Shown: positions 32,183-40,072 of the stretch, in pieces | Position numbering within the stretch: position 1 is the stretch's first letter | Layout: the number at the start of each line of letters is the position of its first letter | DNA from: DASTWM01 sp035765855 | GTDB lineage: Bacteria; Chloroflexota; Chloroflexia; Chloroflexales; Roseiflexaceae | Assembly (NCBI GenBank): GCA_035765855.1 | Contig: DASTWM010000254.1 | Coordinates: forward strand, 1-45,964 | Direction of reading: 5' to 3' | Length of the DNA: 45,964 nt | Translations under genes and position numbers: made by a program | Notes under the pieces: model-generated | What the model was told of the DNA's origin: nothing | Seen by the model: the letters and a program-made list of their open reading frames with translations, nothing else | Database searches by the model: none

Positions 32183-34525
32183 TCACGGCCTTGGCTGATA
32201 TACAAACGTGCTGCCTATCTGCTGCGTCACGCGGTAATTGCGCTCGATTGCCGCCAGCATCTCGGGCGTCCAACGTTGACTCAGCAGGTCGGTTTGCGGG
32301 GGATTGAACAGCATGACGAGCGCAAACGCTTTGTTGTCAATCGCATCAAGCAGCGGCTGTTGATTCCACATGCCCGCGCGGGCGAGTTGCGTCATTTCGA
32401 ATGGCTGAAGGTAGATCGGCTTGCCCGCCAGCGCCAGCGCATCCATGCCTTCGTCGGTCAGCACCGCGCCGCCGGTCTGCTCCACGAGCTGCGCGATTTG
32501 CGCCGCGTCCTCGCTTCCCATCAGCCGGTATTGCGTGAATAACTGGTATTTCGCGCCGGGAATAAGCAGAAACACCTGCAAGGCCAGCAACAAGAGCAGC
32601 CCGCTTTGCAACAGCGGGCGCGTCCGCAGCCATGCCAGCAGCACGCCAGTTGCCAGGCACATCGCCGCCGAAAGCTCCAGCAAATAATTGACGTTCGAGC
32701 CAATCTTGCCGATCGTCAGCGCCGAAAGCGTCGCGCCCAACAAATACGGCGCGGCCAGCCACCAGCCGCGCGCATGGAACCAGCCGGCCAGCAGCGCAGT
32801 CGCCGCGCTGCACAGCACCAGCAGCGGCATGAATTGCCACAGGTCGCTCGCATAATTTTGCAGATCGCCAATGCGGTACTCGTTGACGTTGGCCGTGACG
32901 ATGTTGAAGAAAAAGCCGCCGCCGGTCAGCACATTCAGCAGCAGAAAGAGCGCGAGACACGCGCTGCCGACCAGCGCTGCCAGCATCCATGCGCGCCGCC
33001 ATGCACGCTGGCTGACCAGCCACGCAAACGCGGCCAGCGGCGCGGCCAGCGCGTATGATTGCCGGGTGTAAATCGCCGCCGTGAGCAGCGCCGCCACGAC
33101 GAACAGGCTCCAGCGGCGCTGCGGCCAGCGCACCAGCACCAGCAGCGCGGCCCAACTCAGCGCCAGCGCCAGCCCATCGATCCGATTCAGCATGGCCCAG
33201 TACGACACGTATGGAATGACCAGCAGCAGCAGCCCGCCAATCAGCGCCGCCGTTCGGTCGCCAGTCAGCGCGTCAATCGTCAGTGCGATGCACACCGCCG
33301 CAACCACCATGCTGAGCCATGAGATCGCGCGCCCGTACCAGAACGCCGGGCCGAACAGATCGTAGAAAGGGACTTGCGTCAGCATGAATAGCGGCGGGTA
33401 GTTCGATATGGTGAACGGTGGCGCGTGGAGATCAGCGCGGTAAATGTTTTGGCCGTGCGCCAGCCTCGCCGTCTGCGCCAGCAGCGGCCCCTCGCCGTAA
33501 TCAAGGCCGAAGGGAAAGGTCACGGCGCGCATGCCGTAGTACACGAACACGAGCGCGCCGATGCCAAGCACCAGCAGCGTCACCCGCGCCGTCGCGCTTG
33601 CGCCAAACTGGGAAAGACCAATCCGCCGGAACAGGCGCGTCGGCCAGCCCGGCTCGGCATCCGCCACCGTGACCACGCCAGTCAGCCCGGCGGCGATCTG
33701 CTGCTGAAACACGAGCGCGAGGATGGTGACAGGGCCAAGCACAATCACCGACGCGGCCAGCGCGAAGATCGCGCCCGCGCCAATGTCGCCGTAGTTCGCA
33801 ATTGCCACCGGAGCAGTGCGCGACGAAATATCCTGCGTAAAGGTGAGCGCGAACAGAAAATCGTTCCACGAAAAGATGAACGCCAGCAGCCCGGTTGTCA
33901 CCAGCCCCGGCCCAGCCAACGGCAGCAGAATGCGCCAGAATGCCTGAAACGGCGTTGCGCCGTCCACATACGCGGCCTCCTCGATCTCATACGGCAGCGC
34001 GGCAACATACACCGACAAAAACCAGATCGTCAGCGGCAAGGTCAATAGCAAATCGGTCATGACCAGTGCGGTGCGCGTGTTGTAAAGCTGAAACTGGCGG
34101 CAACTCGCGCCCACAACTGAGCACGGATTGGTAATCATCTGGTACAGCGCGGGCAGCAGCGCAATCTGCGGAAACGCGATCATCGACAGCACCATGAAGC
34201 GGAACAGCCTGTGCCCGCGAAACCGGAGCCGCCCCAGCGCGTAGGCCGCCATGGCGCTGAAAGCCAGCGTCAGCACGACCACCGCCGCGCTGACCAGCAG
34301 CGAGTTGTGCAGCGGCACGATAAAGTACGGGCTGGAAATCACCTGCGTATAGCCGATCAGCCACGGGTCGGCGGGCCAGTACGTGACGATGCCCTGCGAC
34401 GCGGGCGACTTCAACGACGAATTGATCAGCCAGTAAACCGGGAACAAAATATACACAAGGATCAGCACCACAACGCCGTAGAACAGGCTTCGTCGCGCAA
34501 CTTTGACAAGGGCCGGACTGAACAT
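32183..34525 (-). CDS. Fusion of MalG-type ABC permease with GT-C-like membrane glycosyltransferase
   Basis: This gene encodes 780 residues in one uninterrupted frame. Residues 1-285 are a complete sugar ABC transporter permease of the MalG type: six helices and the ATPase-contact EAA loop EEAAYVDGATPFQAFWRILLP (about 182-202). From about 312 a second polytopic part begins (TLLVLGIGALVFVYY). The loop DYGEGPLLAQTARLAHGQ (342-359) and ISNYPPLF are typical of GT-C/family 39 or 87-like glycosyltransferases, where an acidic residue of the first loop is catalytic. About ten helices and a soluble C-terminal domain (from about 680) follow. There is no second permease, ATPase or solute-binding gene nearby. 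The junction region (bases about 33589-33673) shows no stop or start codon. The gene begins 36 bases after the P450 stop. Confidence 0.8.
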   Translation of the reverse strand: MFSPALVKVARRSLFYGVVVLILVYILFPVYWLINSSLKSPASQGIVTYWPADPWLIGYTQVISSPYFIVPLHNSLLVSAAVVVLTLAFSAMAAYALGRLRFRGHRLFRFMVLSMIAFPQIALLPALYQMITNPCSVVGASCRQFQLYNTRTALVMTDLLLTLPLTIWFLSVYVAALPYEIEEAAYVDGATPFQAFWRILLPLAGPGLVTTGLLAFIFSWNDFLFALTFTQDISSRTAPVAIANYGDIGAGAIFALAASVIVLGPVTILALVFQQQIAAGLTGVVTVADAEPGWPTRLFRRIGLSQFGASATARVTLLVLGIGALVFVYYGMRAVTFPFGLDYGEGPLLAQTARLAHGQNIYRADLHAPPFTISNYPPLFMLTQVPFYDLFGPAFWYGRAISWLSMVVAAVCIALTIDALTGDRTAALIGGLLLLVIPYVSYWAMLNRIDGLALALSWAALLVLVRWPQRRWSLFVVAALLTAAIYTRQSYALAAPLAAFAWLVSQRAWRRAWMLAALVGSACLALFLLLNVLTGGGFFFNIVTANVNEYRIGDLQNYASDLWQFMPLLVLCSAATALLAGWFHARGWWLAAPYLLGATLSALTIGKIGSNVNYLLELSAAMCLATGVLLAWLRTRPLLQSGLLLLLALQVFLLIPGAKYQLFTQYRLMGSEDAAQIAQLVEQTGGAVLTDEGMDALALAGKPIYLQPFEMTQLARAGMWNQQPLLDAIDNKAFALVMLFNPPQTDLLSQRWTPEMLAAIERNYRVTQQIGSTFVYQPRP

Positions 34526-34561
34526 GAAGCAATTCTTTCTTGCTTGCAGGCACGCTGCCGC

Positions 34562-35968
34562 TTACGGAAGTGCCACCATCTCGCGCACATTGCCGCGCAC
34601 CCGCGCCGCCGCAGGGACACAATCCAGCGGCATGACCTGCACCGGCATGCCATGCCTGGGCGACAGCGTGATCTTGATCTGCCGGTCGATGCGCGCGTTC
34701 GGCTGCACCGCGAGCGTGAAGCGCTGCACGATCATGGACAGCACGATTTTGATTTCCAGCATGGCAAACGTCGCGCCGATGCACATGCGCGGGCCAGCGC
34801 CAAACGGCAGGTACTCATACGGCGACGGGTCGATCGTTTCCCAACGCTGCGGCAGGAAACGCTGCGGCTCGGCATACAGTTCCGGGTCGTGATGGGTGGT
34901 GTACTGGCTGAAGAACAGGCCGGTGCCGCGCCCGAATTCGTACGGCCCCATCTGGAACGGCGCGGTGCTGACGCGAAAGCTGTAACAGACCGGCGGAAGA
35001 ACGCGCATGCTTTCCTTGATTACCCGTTCGAGCAGCGGCAATTGTGCGAGTTGCGCAAGCGTCGGCGGGCTGTTATGTAAAACACTTTGCACTTCATCGC
35101 GCACATCCTGGAGCACATGTGGATGCTGCGCCAGCAAGAACAACGTCCATGTCAGCGCGTTCGAAGTCGTCTCATGCCCGGCGTTCAGCAGAATGCTGGC
35201 CTGCCCGACCAATTCGGCATCCGACAGCGGCGCGCCGTTTTCGTCGTGTGCCTGGAGCAGCATGGCAAGTACATCGTGCTGGCTGTCGAGATTGCGGCGC
35301 TTCCAGCTGATCAACTCCATGAACAGCGCCTCGAACTGCTCTGACGCGCGCAGCAGGCGGCGGTACGTCGTGCCGGGCCGATCATACGGCAGCAGCATGG
35401 TCAGCGGCGCTTCGTGCAGCGCGAGCCAGCGACGCAGCATGTCGCCGATGCGCGCGGTGGTTGGACCAGCCGGAAGGCCGTACAGCGCCGTGCTGGCGAT
35501 CCGCAGCGTGAGGTGTTGCATGGCGCGCGACAGGTCGAATTGCTGGCCGAGTTGCCAGCCGCCGAGCATCTCCTCGGTCAGCGCAATCATATCAGCGGCG
35601 TACGCTTCCACAGCCTTGCGGTGAAAAGCGGGCATGAGCAGCTTGCGCGTCTGGCGGTGCTGCGGCCCGTTCATACTCAGCAGCCCGACCGTGAGGTGGC
35701 GCAGCGCGGTGTCGGGCGGCGACTGCACGAATGGATTGGAATAAAACAGGTCGGGATCGGTAAGTAACTGGCGCGTGTACGCCGGGTTGAAGGTCATGAC
35801 CAGACCCGCAAAACCATCTGCAAGGCCAACCAGATCGCCGTAGCGCCGCGCATGGGTCAAATAATGAATCTGGTCGCGCAAGAACTGCACGACGTTGCCG
35901 CGCCAGCCAAGCACCGGCACCGGGCGCGGGCCGGGAATATGCAGCCGCATGGCGGTCGTCCTCATCAT
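34562..35968 (-). CDS. Cytochrome P450
   Basis: This gene encodes 468 residues. All P450 signatures are present: the I-helix AGHETTS (263-269) with the oxygen-activating acid-threonine pair, ExxR (Glu319 to Arg322), the PERF-like QRFLPQRW segment (369-376), and the heme-binding loop FGAGPRMCIG (389-398) with Cys396 as the iron ligand. No membrane anchor is present, so it is a soluble bacterial enzyme that needs a separate redox partner; none is in the window. The overall style resembles bacterial CYPs related to eukaryotic microsomal families rather than CYP101. It lies 24 bases after the PIG-L gene and 36 bases before the permease-glycosyltransferase fusion, so one transcript is likely. The substrate is unknown. 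Confidence 0.92.
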   Translation of the reverse strand: MMRTTAMRLHIPGPRPVPVLGWRGNVVQFLRDQIHYLTHARRYGDLVGLADGFAGLVMTFNPAYTRQLLTDPDLFYSNPFVQSPPDTALRHLTVGLLSMNGPQHRQTRKLLMPAFHRKAVEAYAADMIALTEEMLGGWQLGQQFDLSRAMQHLTLRIASTALYGLPAGPTTARIGDMLRRWLALHEAPLTMLLPYDRPGTTYRRLLRASEQFEALFMELISWKRRNLDSQHDVLAMLLQAHDENGAPLSDAELVGQASILLNAGHETTSNALTWTLFLLAQHPHVLQDVRDEVQSVLHNSPPTLAQLAQLPLLERVIKESMRVLPPVCYSFRVSTAPFQMGPYEFGRGTGLFFSQYTTHHDPELYAEPQRFLPQRWETIDPSPYEYLPFGAGPRMCIGATFAMLEIKIVLSMIVQRFTLAVQPNARIDRQIKITLSPRHGMPVQVMPLDCVPAAARVRGNVREMVALP

Positions 35969-35992
35969 GGACTCCTCGAACTGTAGTTTTCT

Positions 35993-36730
35993 TTAAGCAT
36001 CGCGCAGTTTGACGTACACGTATGGCTCAGCCAGCTTGTACTCGTAGCCGTGCTGGCGCGCTTCGTCCGCCGCCTGCTTGCCGAAGTTCCGCAACATGTC
36101 AGCGAAATCCCAGTTGCCAATCTGGCTGCGGTGCGCCTGCATGGTCTCCAACTGTTTCTCGAAGTCCTGCGGCTCAATCGGCATCCACAGCGTCGGGCGG
36201 GCCGGGCGGGCGATGTAGACATGGCCGACATCGTGCGGCTCAAGCCCTTCCGCGGCGAGTTCCGGCGCGGCCAGGTAGGTGTTGGCGACCGGCATGATCG
36301 CGGACAGTGCGATCTCGCCTGCCGCGCGATGATCGGGATGGTTGATGTAATTCGGGCTGTACAGCGACTGCGGGTCGCTCGTCACCACGGCGTCCGGGCG
36401 CACCTGGCGAATCACGCGCGCCACGGCAATGCGCAGATTCAGGGTGTGAAACAGGCGTCCGTCGGTCTGACCGAGAAATGTGCAGCTCGCCACGTTGAGC
36501 AGCGCGCCAGCGTTCTGTTGCTCCTGACGCCGCGTTTTCGCCAGTTCAATTGGCGACACGCTGACGTCGCGACTGCCGCTCTGGCCGTCGGTCAGGAGGC
36601 AGTAGTGCAGTTCGGTGCCTTCACGCGCCCAGCGCGCCATCAGGCCGCCAGCCATGAATTCAATATCGTCGGGATGCGCCATGATCGCGAGCGCGCGCCG
36701 GGGAGTTGGAGGAAGCGATGTCATAACCAT
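35993..36730 (-). CDS. PIG-L family deacetylase
   Basis: This gene encodes 245 residues. The zinc-binding motif AHPDD (18-22; His19 and Asp22 as ligands) and the distal NHPDHRAAGE (130-139) with the third histidine are intact, as is TDGQSGSRD near 48-55. PIG-L enzymes remove N-acetyl groups from N-acetylglucosamine-containing lipids or thiols (for example in mycothiol, bacillithiol or GPI precursors). With a P450 and a glycosyltransferase-like gene directly downstream, an acetylamino sugar conjugate is a reasonable but unproven substrate. Start: ATG 36730 overlaps one arm of a perfect dyad (36725-36754), and an ATG two codons later is equally possible. Confidence 0.87.
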   Translation of the reverse strand: MVMTSLPPTPRRALAIMAHPDDIEFMAGGLMARWAREGTELHYCLLTDGQSGSRDVSVSPIELAKTRRQEQQNAGALLNVASCTFLGQTDGRLFHTLNLRIAVARVIRQVRPDAVVTSDPQSLYSPNYINHPDHRAAGEIALSAIMPVANTYLAAPELAAEGLEPHDVGHVYIARPARPTLWMPIEPQDFEKQLETMQAHRSQIGNWDFADMLRNFGKQAADEARQHGYEYKLAEPYVYVKLRDA

Positions 36731-36754
36731 TCTTTCTAGACTTGAAGAATGGTT
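36725..36754. promoter_or_regulatory. Perfect 10-10-10 dyad at the PIG-L gene start
   Basis: AACCATTCTT (36725-36734) and AAGAATGGTT (36745-36754) are exact reverse complements with 10 bases between. The dyad covers the translation start, so it could be an operator or an RNA hairpin that hides the ribosome site. It has the same arm length and spacing as the dyad at 11137-11166 but a different sequence. Confidence 0.6.
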
Positions 36755-36767
36755 TCATGCTACCACA

Positions 36768-36840
36768 AAAGGGCAACGAACAAAGAGCAACGAACAAAGT
36801 AAAAAGCTGTTCTTTTACCTTTGTTCTTTGTTCTTGTCAT
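36768..36840. repeat. Heptad inverted repeat at the end of the histidine kinase gene
   Basis: The left arm has GGGCAAC, GAACAAA, GAGCAAC and GAACAAA. The right arm has TTTGTTC, TTTGTTC and TTGTCAT. The right arm encodes the last residues (NDKNKEQR) and the stop of the kinase. Confidence 0.65.
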
Positions 36841-38347
36841 TCGCGATGGGCAGCACAATGCTGATCGTCGTGCCGCAGCCGTCAGCGCTTTCGGCCCGGA
36901 TCGAGCCGCCATGCGCCACTATGATCTGCCGGGCGATGGCAAGCCCCAGGCCCGAGCCGCCGCTGCCGCGCGTGCGCGCCCGGTCGGTGCGCCAGAAGCG
37001 GTCGAAGATATGCGGAAGATCGGCGGGTGCAATGCCGGAGCCAGTGTCGCGCACTTGCAGGACGACCGACGAAGGACGACCGACGGCCGACGATAGACGA
37101 CCATGACTTTCCGCCATCGTCCATCGTGAATCGTCAATCAGCTCGCCTCCCCGCCCTCTGGTCTCCTTGTCTCCTTGTCTCCTTGTCTCGTTGTCTTCGA
37201 CAGTCGCATTAGCACACAGCGTGATTCTTCCGCCCGGCGGCGTGTAGCGCAACGCATTTGAGACCAGATTGGACAACACCTGCGCCATGCGCTGCGGATC
37301 GACCGCCACCAGCGGCAAATAATCGTTTGCATCGACATGCAGCGTGACATCCTGCGCGGCAGCCTGCTCGGCAAACGTCTGCGCGGCGCGGTCAAGTAAT
37401 TCACGCGGCTCGGTTGGTTCAGGGTAGAGCGGCAACTGCCCGGCCTCGGCCAGCGCCAGCACCCGCAGATCATCCACCAGCCGCTCAAGCAGCACCGTTT
37501 CATGGACCAGATTCTCAATCTGGTCCGGCGTGGCTTCGTACACGCCGTCCTGAATGCCTTCGAGCCGCCCTTTGATGATCGTAATCGGCGTGCGAAGCTC
37601 ATGGGCAATATCGGCTGTCATCTGGCGGCGCTGCTGGTCCGATTCGGACAATGTCGCCGCCATGCTGTTGAACGAGGTTGCGAGATCGTCGAGTTCGCGC
37701 ACCCGCGAGCCGGTGACATGCACGTTGAGTTGCCCGGTCGCGAGCGCCAGCGAGGCAGCCTGCAAGCGCCGGATCGGTCGATTGAACCAGCGCGCCAGCA
37801 ACGCAGAACCAACCAGCAACAGCATCACAAGGCCGCCGCCAGCAATCAGAAAGCCGCGCAGAACGCTGAACACAAACGCGGGCTGACGCCGAATGGCCGC
37901 CGGCGCGACGGGGGCAGCCGGGGGAGCAACGGGCGGTCCGGCGCTCAGCAACAGCGTGCCGACCTGTTTGCCATGCGCTTTGATGGGCGCGCCGCGATTG
38001 ACCTCACGCTTGGGCAGCACGCGCCCGACCGGCTGATCGGCGGCGCTGCTTGCCACGACGCGGCTGTTCGTGTCCACAACCGTGTACTGCGCTGCGGGAA
38101 AGAGTTCGTGGCCAGGAAACGTGTCGAGTTGCTTATCAACACCCTGCCATGAGTCGCCCTGCGCAATATAGTAATCGCTGAGAAACGCGGTATACGTCTG
38201 CTCCGTCTCGTTCACGCGGCTGCGCAGCGTGCCAGGCTCCCAGATACCGGCAATCGCCAGCCCGAAGAACGTGAGCATGCCGCACACGCCCATCACGATC
38301 ACGAGCGTAAAAGCCAGCAGCATTGTCCAGTACAGGCGAAATTTCAT
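36815..38347 (-). CDS. HAMP-domain sensor histidine kinase, BaeS-like, with repeat-derived insert
   Basis: This gene encodes 510 residues. There are membrane helices at about 8-33 and 160-185, an extracytoplasmic sensor of about 120 residues, and HAMP (186-240). The phosphoacceptor helix has His249 in ADIAHELRTP. The ATP-binding domain has N-box SNLVSNALRYTPPGG, G1 DTGSGI, F-box HIFDRFWR and G2 GSGLGLA. It would sense an envelope signal and phosphorylate the response regulator encoded just upstream (16 bases between genes). Odd feature: residues about 384-427, between two strands of the ATPase domain, form a low-complexity insert (NETRRQGDKETRGRGG, later VGRPSSVV) encoded by tandem repeats at 37056-37200, placed just before the G1 box. 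Confidence 0.88.
   Translation of the reverse strand: MKFRLYWTMLLAFTLVIVMGVCGMLTFFGLAIAGIWEPGTLRSRVNETEQTYTAFLSDYYIAQGDSWQGVDKQLDTFPGHELFPAAQYTVVDTNSRVVASSAADQPVGRVLPKREVNRGAPIKAHGKQVGTLLLSAGPPVAPPAAPVAPAAIRRQPAFVFSVLRGFLIAGGGLVMLLLVGSALLARWFNRPIRRLQAASLALATGQLNVHVTGSRVRELDDLATSFNSMAATLSESDQQRRQMTADIAHELRTPITIIKGRLEGIQDGVYEATPDQIENLVHETVLLERLVDDLRVLALAEAGQLPLYPEPTEPRELLDRAAQTFAEQAAAQDVTLHVDANDYLPLVAVDPQRMAQVLSNLVSNALRYTPPGGRITLCANATVEDNETRRQGDKETRGRGGELIDDSRWTMAESHGRLSSAVGRPSSVVLQVRDTGSGIAPADLPHIFDRFWRTDRARTRGSGGSGLGLAIARQIIVAHGGSIRAESADGCGTTISIVLPIANDKNKEQR
37056..37200. repeat. Heptad/octad repeats inside the histidine kinase gene
   Basis: Units GACCGAC, GAAGGAC, GACCGAC, GGCCGAC and GATAGAC start at about 37062. 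An opposed, more degenerate arm (CCATCGT, CCATCGT, GAATCGT) follows. Then comes an eight-base repeat GTCTCCTT in three copies near 37160-37190. All are in frame with the kinase. Confidence 0.7.
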
Positions 38348-38362
38348 GATAAGCTAAACAAC

Positions 38363-39064
38363 TCAGTCTAATGTATCAGCAAACTTATAGCCAACGCCGT
38401 AGATCGTCTGAATATAGCGCGGATTGCGTGGATCGGTTTCGATTTTGCGGCGCAGATTTTTGATATGGGCGTCCACCGTGCGGTCGAAGCCGTCGAAACT
38501 CATGTCATACACCCGGTCGAGCAGTTGCGCCCGCGAGAACGGGCGGCCCGGCTCGCGCGCCAGCGTCGCCAGCAGATCGAACTCGGTGGCGGTCAGATCA
38601 ATCAGCATGCCGTCGCGCCGGACGCTGCGGCGCTGCACATCGATCACAAGGTCATCGACGTGCAGCAATGGTGCGACGTCGGCTTGTCCTTCGGTGCGGC
38701 GCAGCACGGCCCGCACCCGCGCCACCAACTCGCGCGGGCTGAACGGCTTGGTGATGTAATCATCCGCGCCAAGCTCCAGCCCCACCAGCCGATCTGATTC
38801 TTCGACCCGCGCGGTCAGCATGATTACCGGCAGGCCGCTGGTGGCCGGATCGCCGCGCAGGCTGCGAATCACATCCAGGCCGTCCATGCCGGGCAGCATC
38901 AGGTCGAGCACGACCAGGCTCGGGCGCTCGCTGCGGGCAAGCCGCAGCGCCGTTACTCCATCGCCGGATGTGATCACGCGAAAGCCCGCGCGGTCCAGGT
39001 AGTCGCGGGCAATCGTCGCAATCTGCGGCTCGTCATCCACCACAAGAATTGTTCGAGTTACCAT
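38363..39064 (-). CDS. OmpR-family response regulator
   Basis: This gene encodes 233 residues. The receiver domain has the acidic pair DD (10-11), phosphoacceptor Asp54 in VVLDLMLPGMDG, the TAR switch threonine and the conserved KPF lysine. The C-terminal winged helix reads LTATEFDLLATLAREPGRPFSRAQLL...DRTVDAHIKNLRRKIETDP...YIQTIYGVGYKF, typical of OmpR/PhoB regulators. It would bind DNA as a phosphorylated dimer. It pairs with the HAMP kinase that follows. The start is ATG 39064; an in-frame extension to 39109 is composed entirely of the upstream tandem repeat and is rejected. Its promoter should lie in or beyond that repeat. Confidence 0.92.
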   Translation of the reverse strand: MVTRTILVVDDEPQIATIARDYLDRAGFRVITSGDGVTALRLARSERPSLVVLDLMLPGMDGLDVIRSLRGDPATSGLPVIMLTARVEESDRLVGLELGADDYITKPFSPRELVARVRAVLRRTEGQADVAPLLHVDDLVIDVQRRSVRRDGMLIDLTATEFDLLATLAREPGRPFSRAQLLDRVYDMSFDGFDRTVDAHIKNLRRKIETDPRNPRYIQTIYGVGYKFADTLD

Positions 39065-39070
39065 AGCTTT

Positions 39071-39143
39071 TGACAAGATGACAAAGTGACAAGGTGACAA
39101 GGTGATCACTAATATACCTCATCACCATGTCATCTTATCACCG
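39071..39143. repeat. Octad inverted repeat upstream of the response regulator
   Basis: The left arm has GACAAGAT, GACAAAGT, GACAAGGT and GACAAGGT. The right arm, opposed, has ATCACCAT, GTCATCTT and ATCACC. It occupies nearly the whole gap between the regulator start and the stop of the membrane protein upstream. Confidence 0.7.
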
Positions 39144-39153
39144 ATGTATATCG

Positions 39154-39645
39154 TTAGAAGGACTGCGTTTCGCCGGTGTAGGGCGGCTGCTCCGATGGCG
39201 GAGTTGGCTCGTTGTGCGGCCCCTGTGGCCCACGCCCACCCCCGCGCGGGCCGCCCCAACCACGGCGCTGGAACAGCTTGATCACCAGGAAGATCAGCAA
39301 GCCCCAGAACAGCAGCCGAACCAACCCGCCAAGAATGCGGAACGGCCAGAAGAAGAACCCGAAGCCTCCATGACCGGACATGGCTCCGCCACGGAAGTTG
39401 TGTCCATGATCGCGCGCGTCCGGCCCGGCCTTCCCGCGTGGCCCGGCGGGGGCTTGCGGCGCGACAGGCGCCTGGGGTGCCACATTCGGCCCGCTCTGAT
39501 ATGGCTGCGCGTAGCTTTGCCCATATTGATGAGCGGCAAACCGCCCTGCACCAAACGACCCTGCGCGCCCGGTCAGCGCCACAACCAGCGCGACCACACC
39601 GATAGCGATCGCAACCCATCCAAGCCTGCGTCCATTGTTTTCCAT
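39154..39645 (-). CDS. Small glycine/proline-rich membrane protein of unknown function
   Basis: This gene gives 163 residues from ATG 39645, with GGAGG 11 bases upstream; a GTG at 39663 contains part of that site and is less likely. There is one hydrophobic helix near the N-terminus (about 9-29), a proline/alanine/glutamine-rich linker (AQPYQSGPNVAPQAPVAPQAPAG) and a glycine-rich stretch. A second membrane helix follows (FFFWPFRILGGLVRLLFWGLLIFLVIKLF), then a Gly/Pro/Arg tail. No family is recognised. It lies directly upstream of the OmpR regulator on the same strand and may belong to its operon or regulon. Confidence 0.65.
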   Translation of the reverse strand: MENNGRRLGWVAIAIGVVALVVALTGRAGSFGAGRFAAHQYGQSYAQPYQSGPNVAPQAPVAPQAPAGPRGKAGPDARDHGHNFRGGAMSGHGGFGFFFWPFRILGGLVRLLFWGLLIFLVIKLFQRRGWGGPRGGGRGPQGPHNEPTPPSEQPPYTGETQSF

Positions 39646-39838
39646 GGTTTGTGTATCCTCCACTATGTAGACAGTATACTCCGTCCGACATGAGTATGGT
39701 ACACATAAATTGTGAAGTGATTTTGAAGAATTTGTGCAGATATATCATATGTTTATACGCACCTATGGCTCAGAATCGATGTGCTATACTTACATACCTA
39801 TTAATCATGTGTTGGCGCGCAACGCGATGGAGCTGGCG

Positions 39839-40063
39839 ATGAGTACGATGCGTCTGCAAACATTTGCGGGATTGCATGATCTGACAATTACTGGCCAGGC
39901 CGAGATACACAAAGACCACTTTGCGCGCTATTACATTGATGGCGTGCGCGTGGCCTTCACCAATGCCGAAGGCACATTCACCGTGTTGACCTGTGTGGAC
40001 GGCAGCAAGCGTTATGTCATGACAACTGACTGGGAGGAAGTGGAACGAACGGCAGGCGGGTAG
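39839..40063 (+). CDS. Small protein of unknown function
   Basis: This gene gives 74 residues from ATG 39839, with GGAG six bases upstream; upstream in-frame ATGs at 39734 and 39827 have no ribosome site. The pattern is beta-strand rich (LTITGQAEIHKDHFARYYIDGVRVAFTNAEGTFTVLTCVDGSKRYVMTTDW), like a small beta-barrel, with a single cysteine and no membrane segment. I do not recognise the family. It ends nine bases before the B3/B4 gene, so the two are probably co-translated. Confidence 0.65.
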   Translation: MSTMRLQTFAGLHDLTITGQAEIHKDHFARYYIDGVRVAFTNAEGTFTVLTCVDGSKRYVMTTDWEEVERTAGG

Positions 40064-40072
40064 GAAACTCAT

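Noticed and set aside
39065..39109. Start of the response regulator at 39109
   Set aside because: The extra residues are encoded purely by the tandem repeat upstream, and the receiver domain starts normally at ATG 39064.
39122..39748. 208-codon minus-strand frame over the glycine-rich membrane protein
   Set aside because: Its translation is Arg/Ala-rich without pattern; the frame at 39154-39645 gives two membrane helices and a Shine-Dalgarno.
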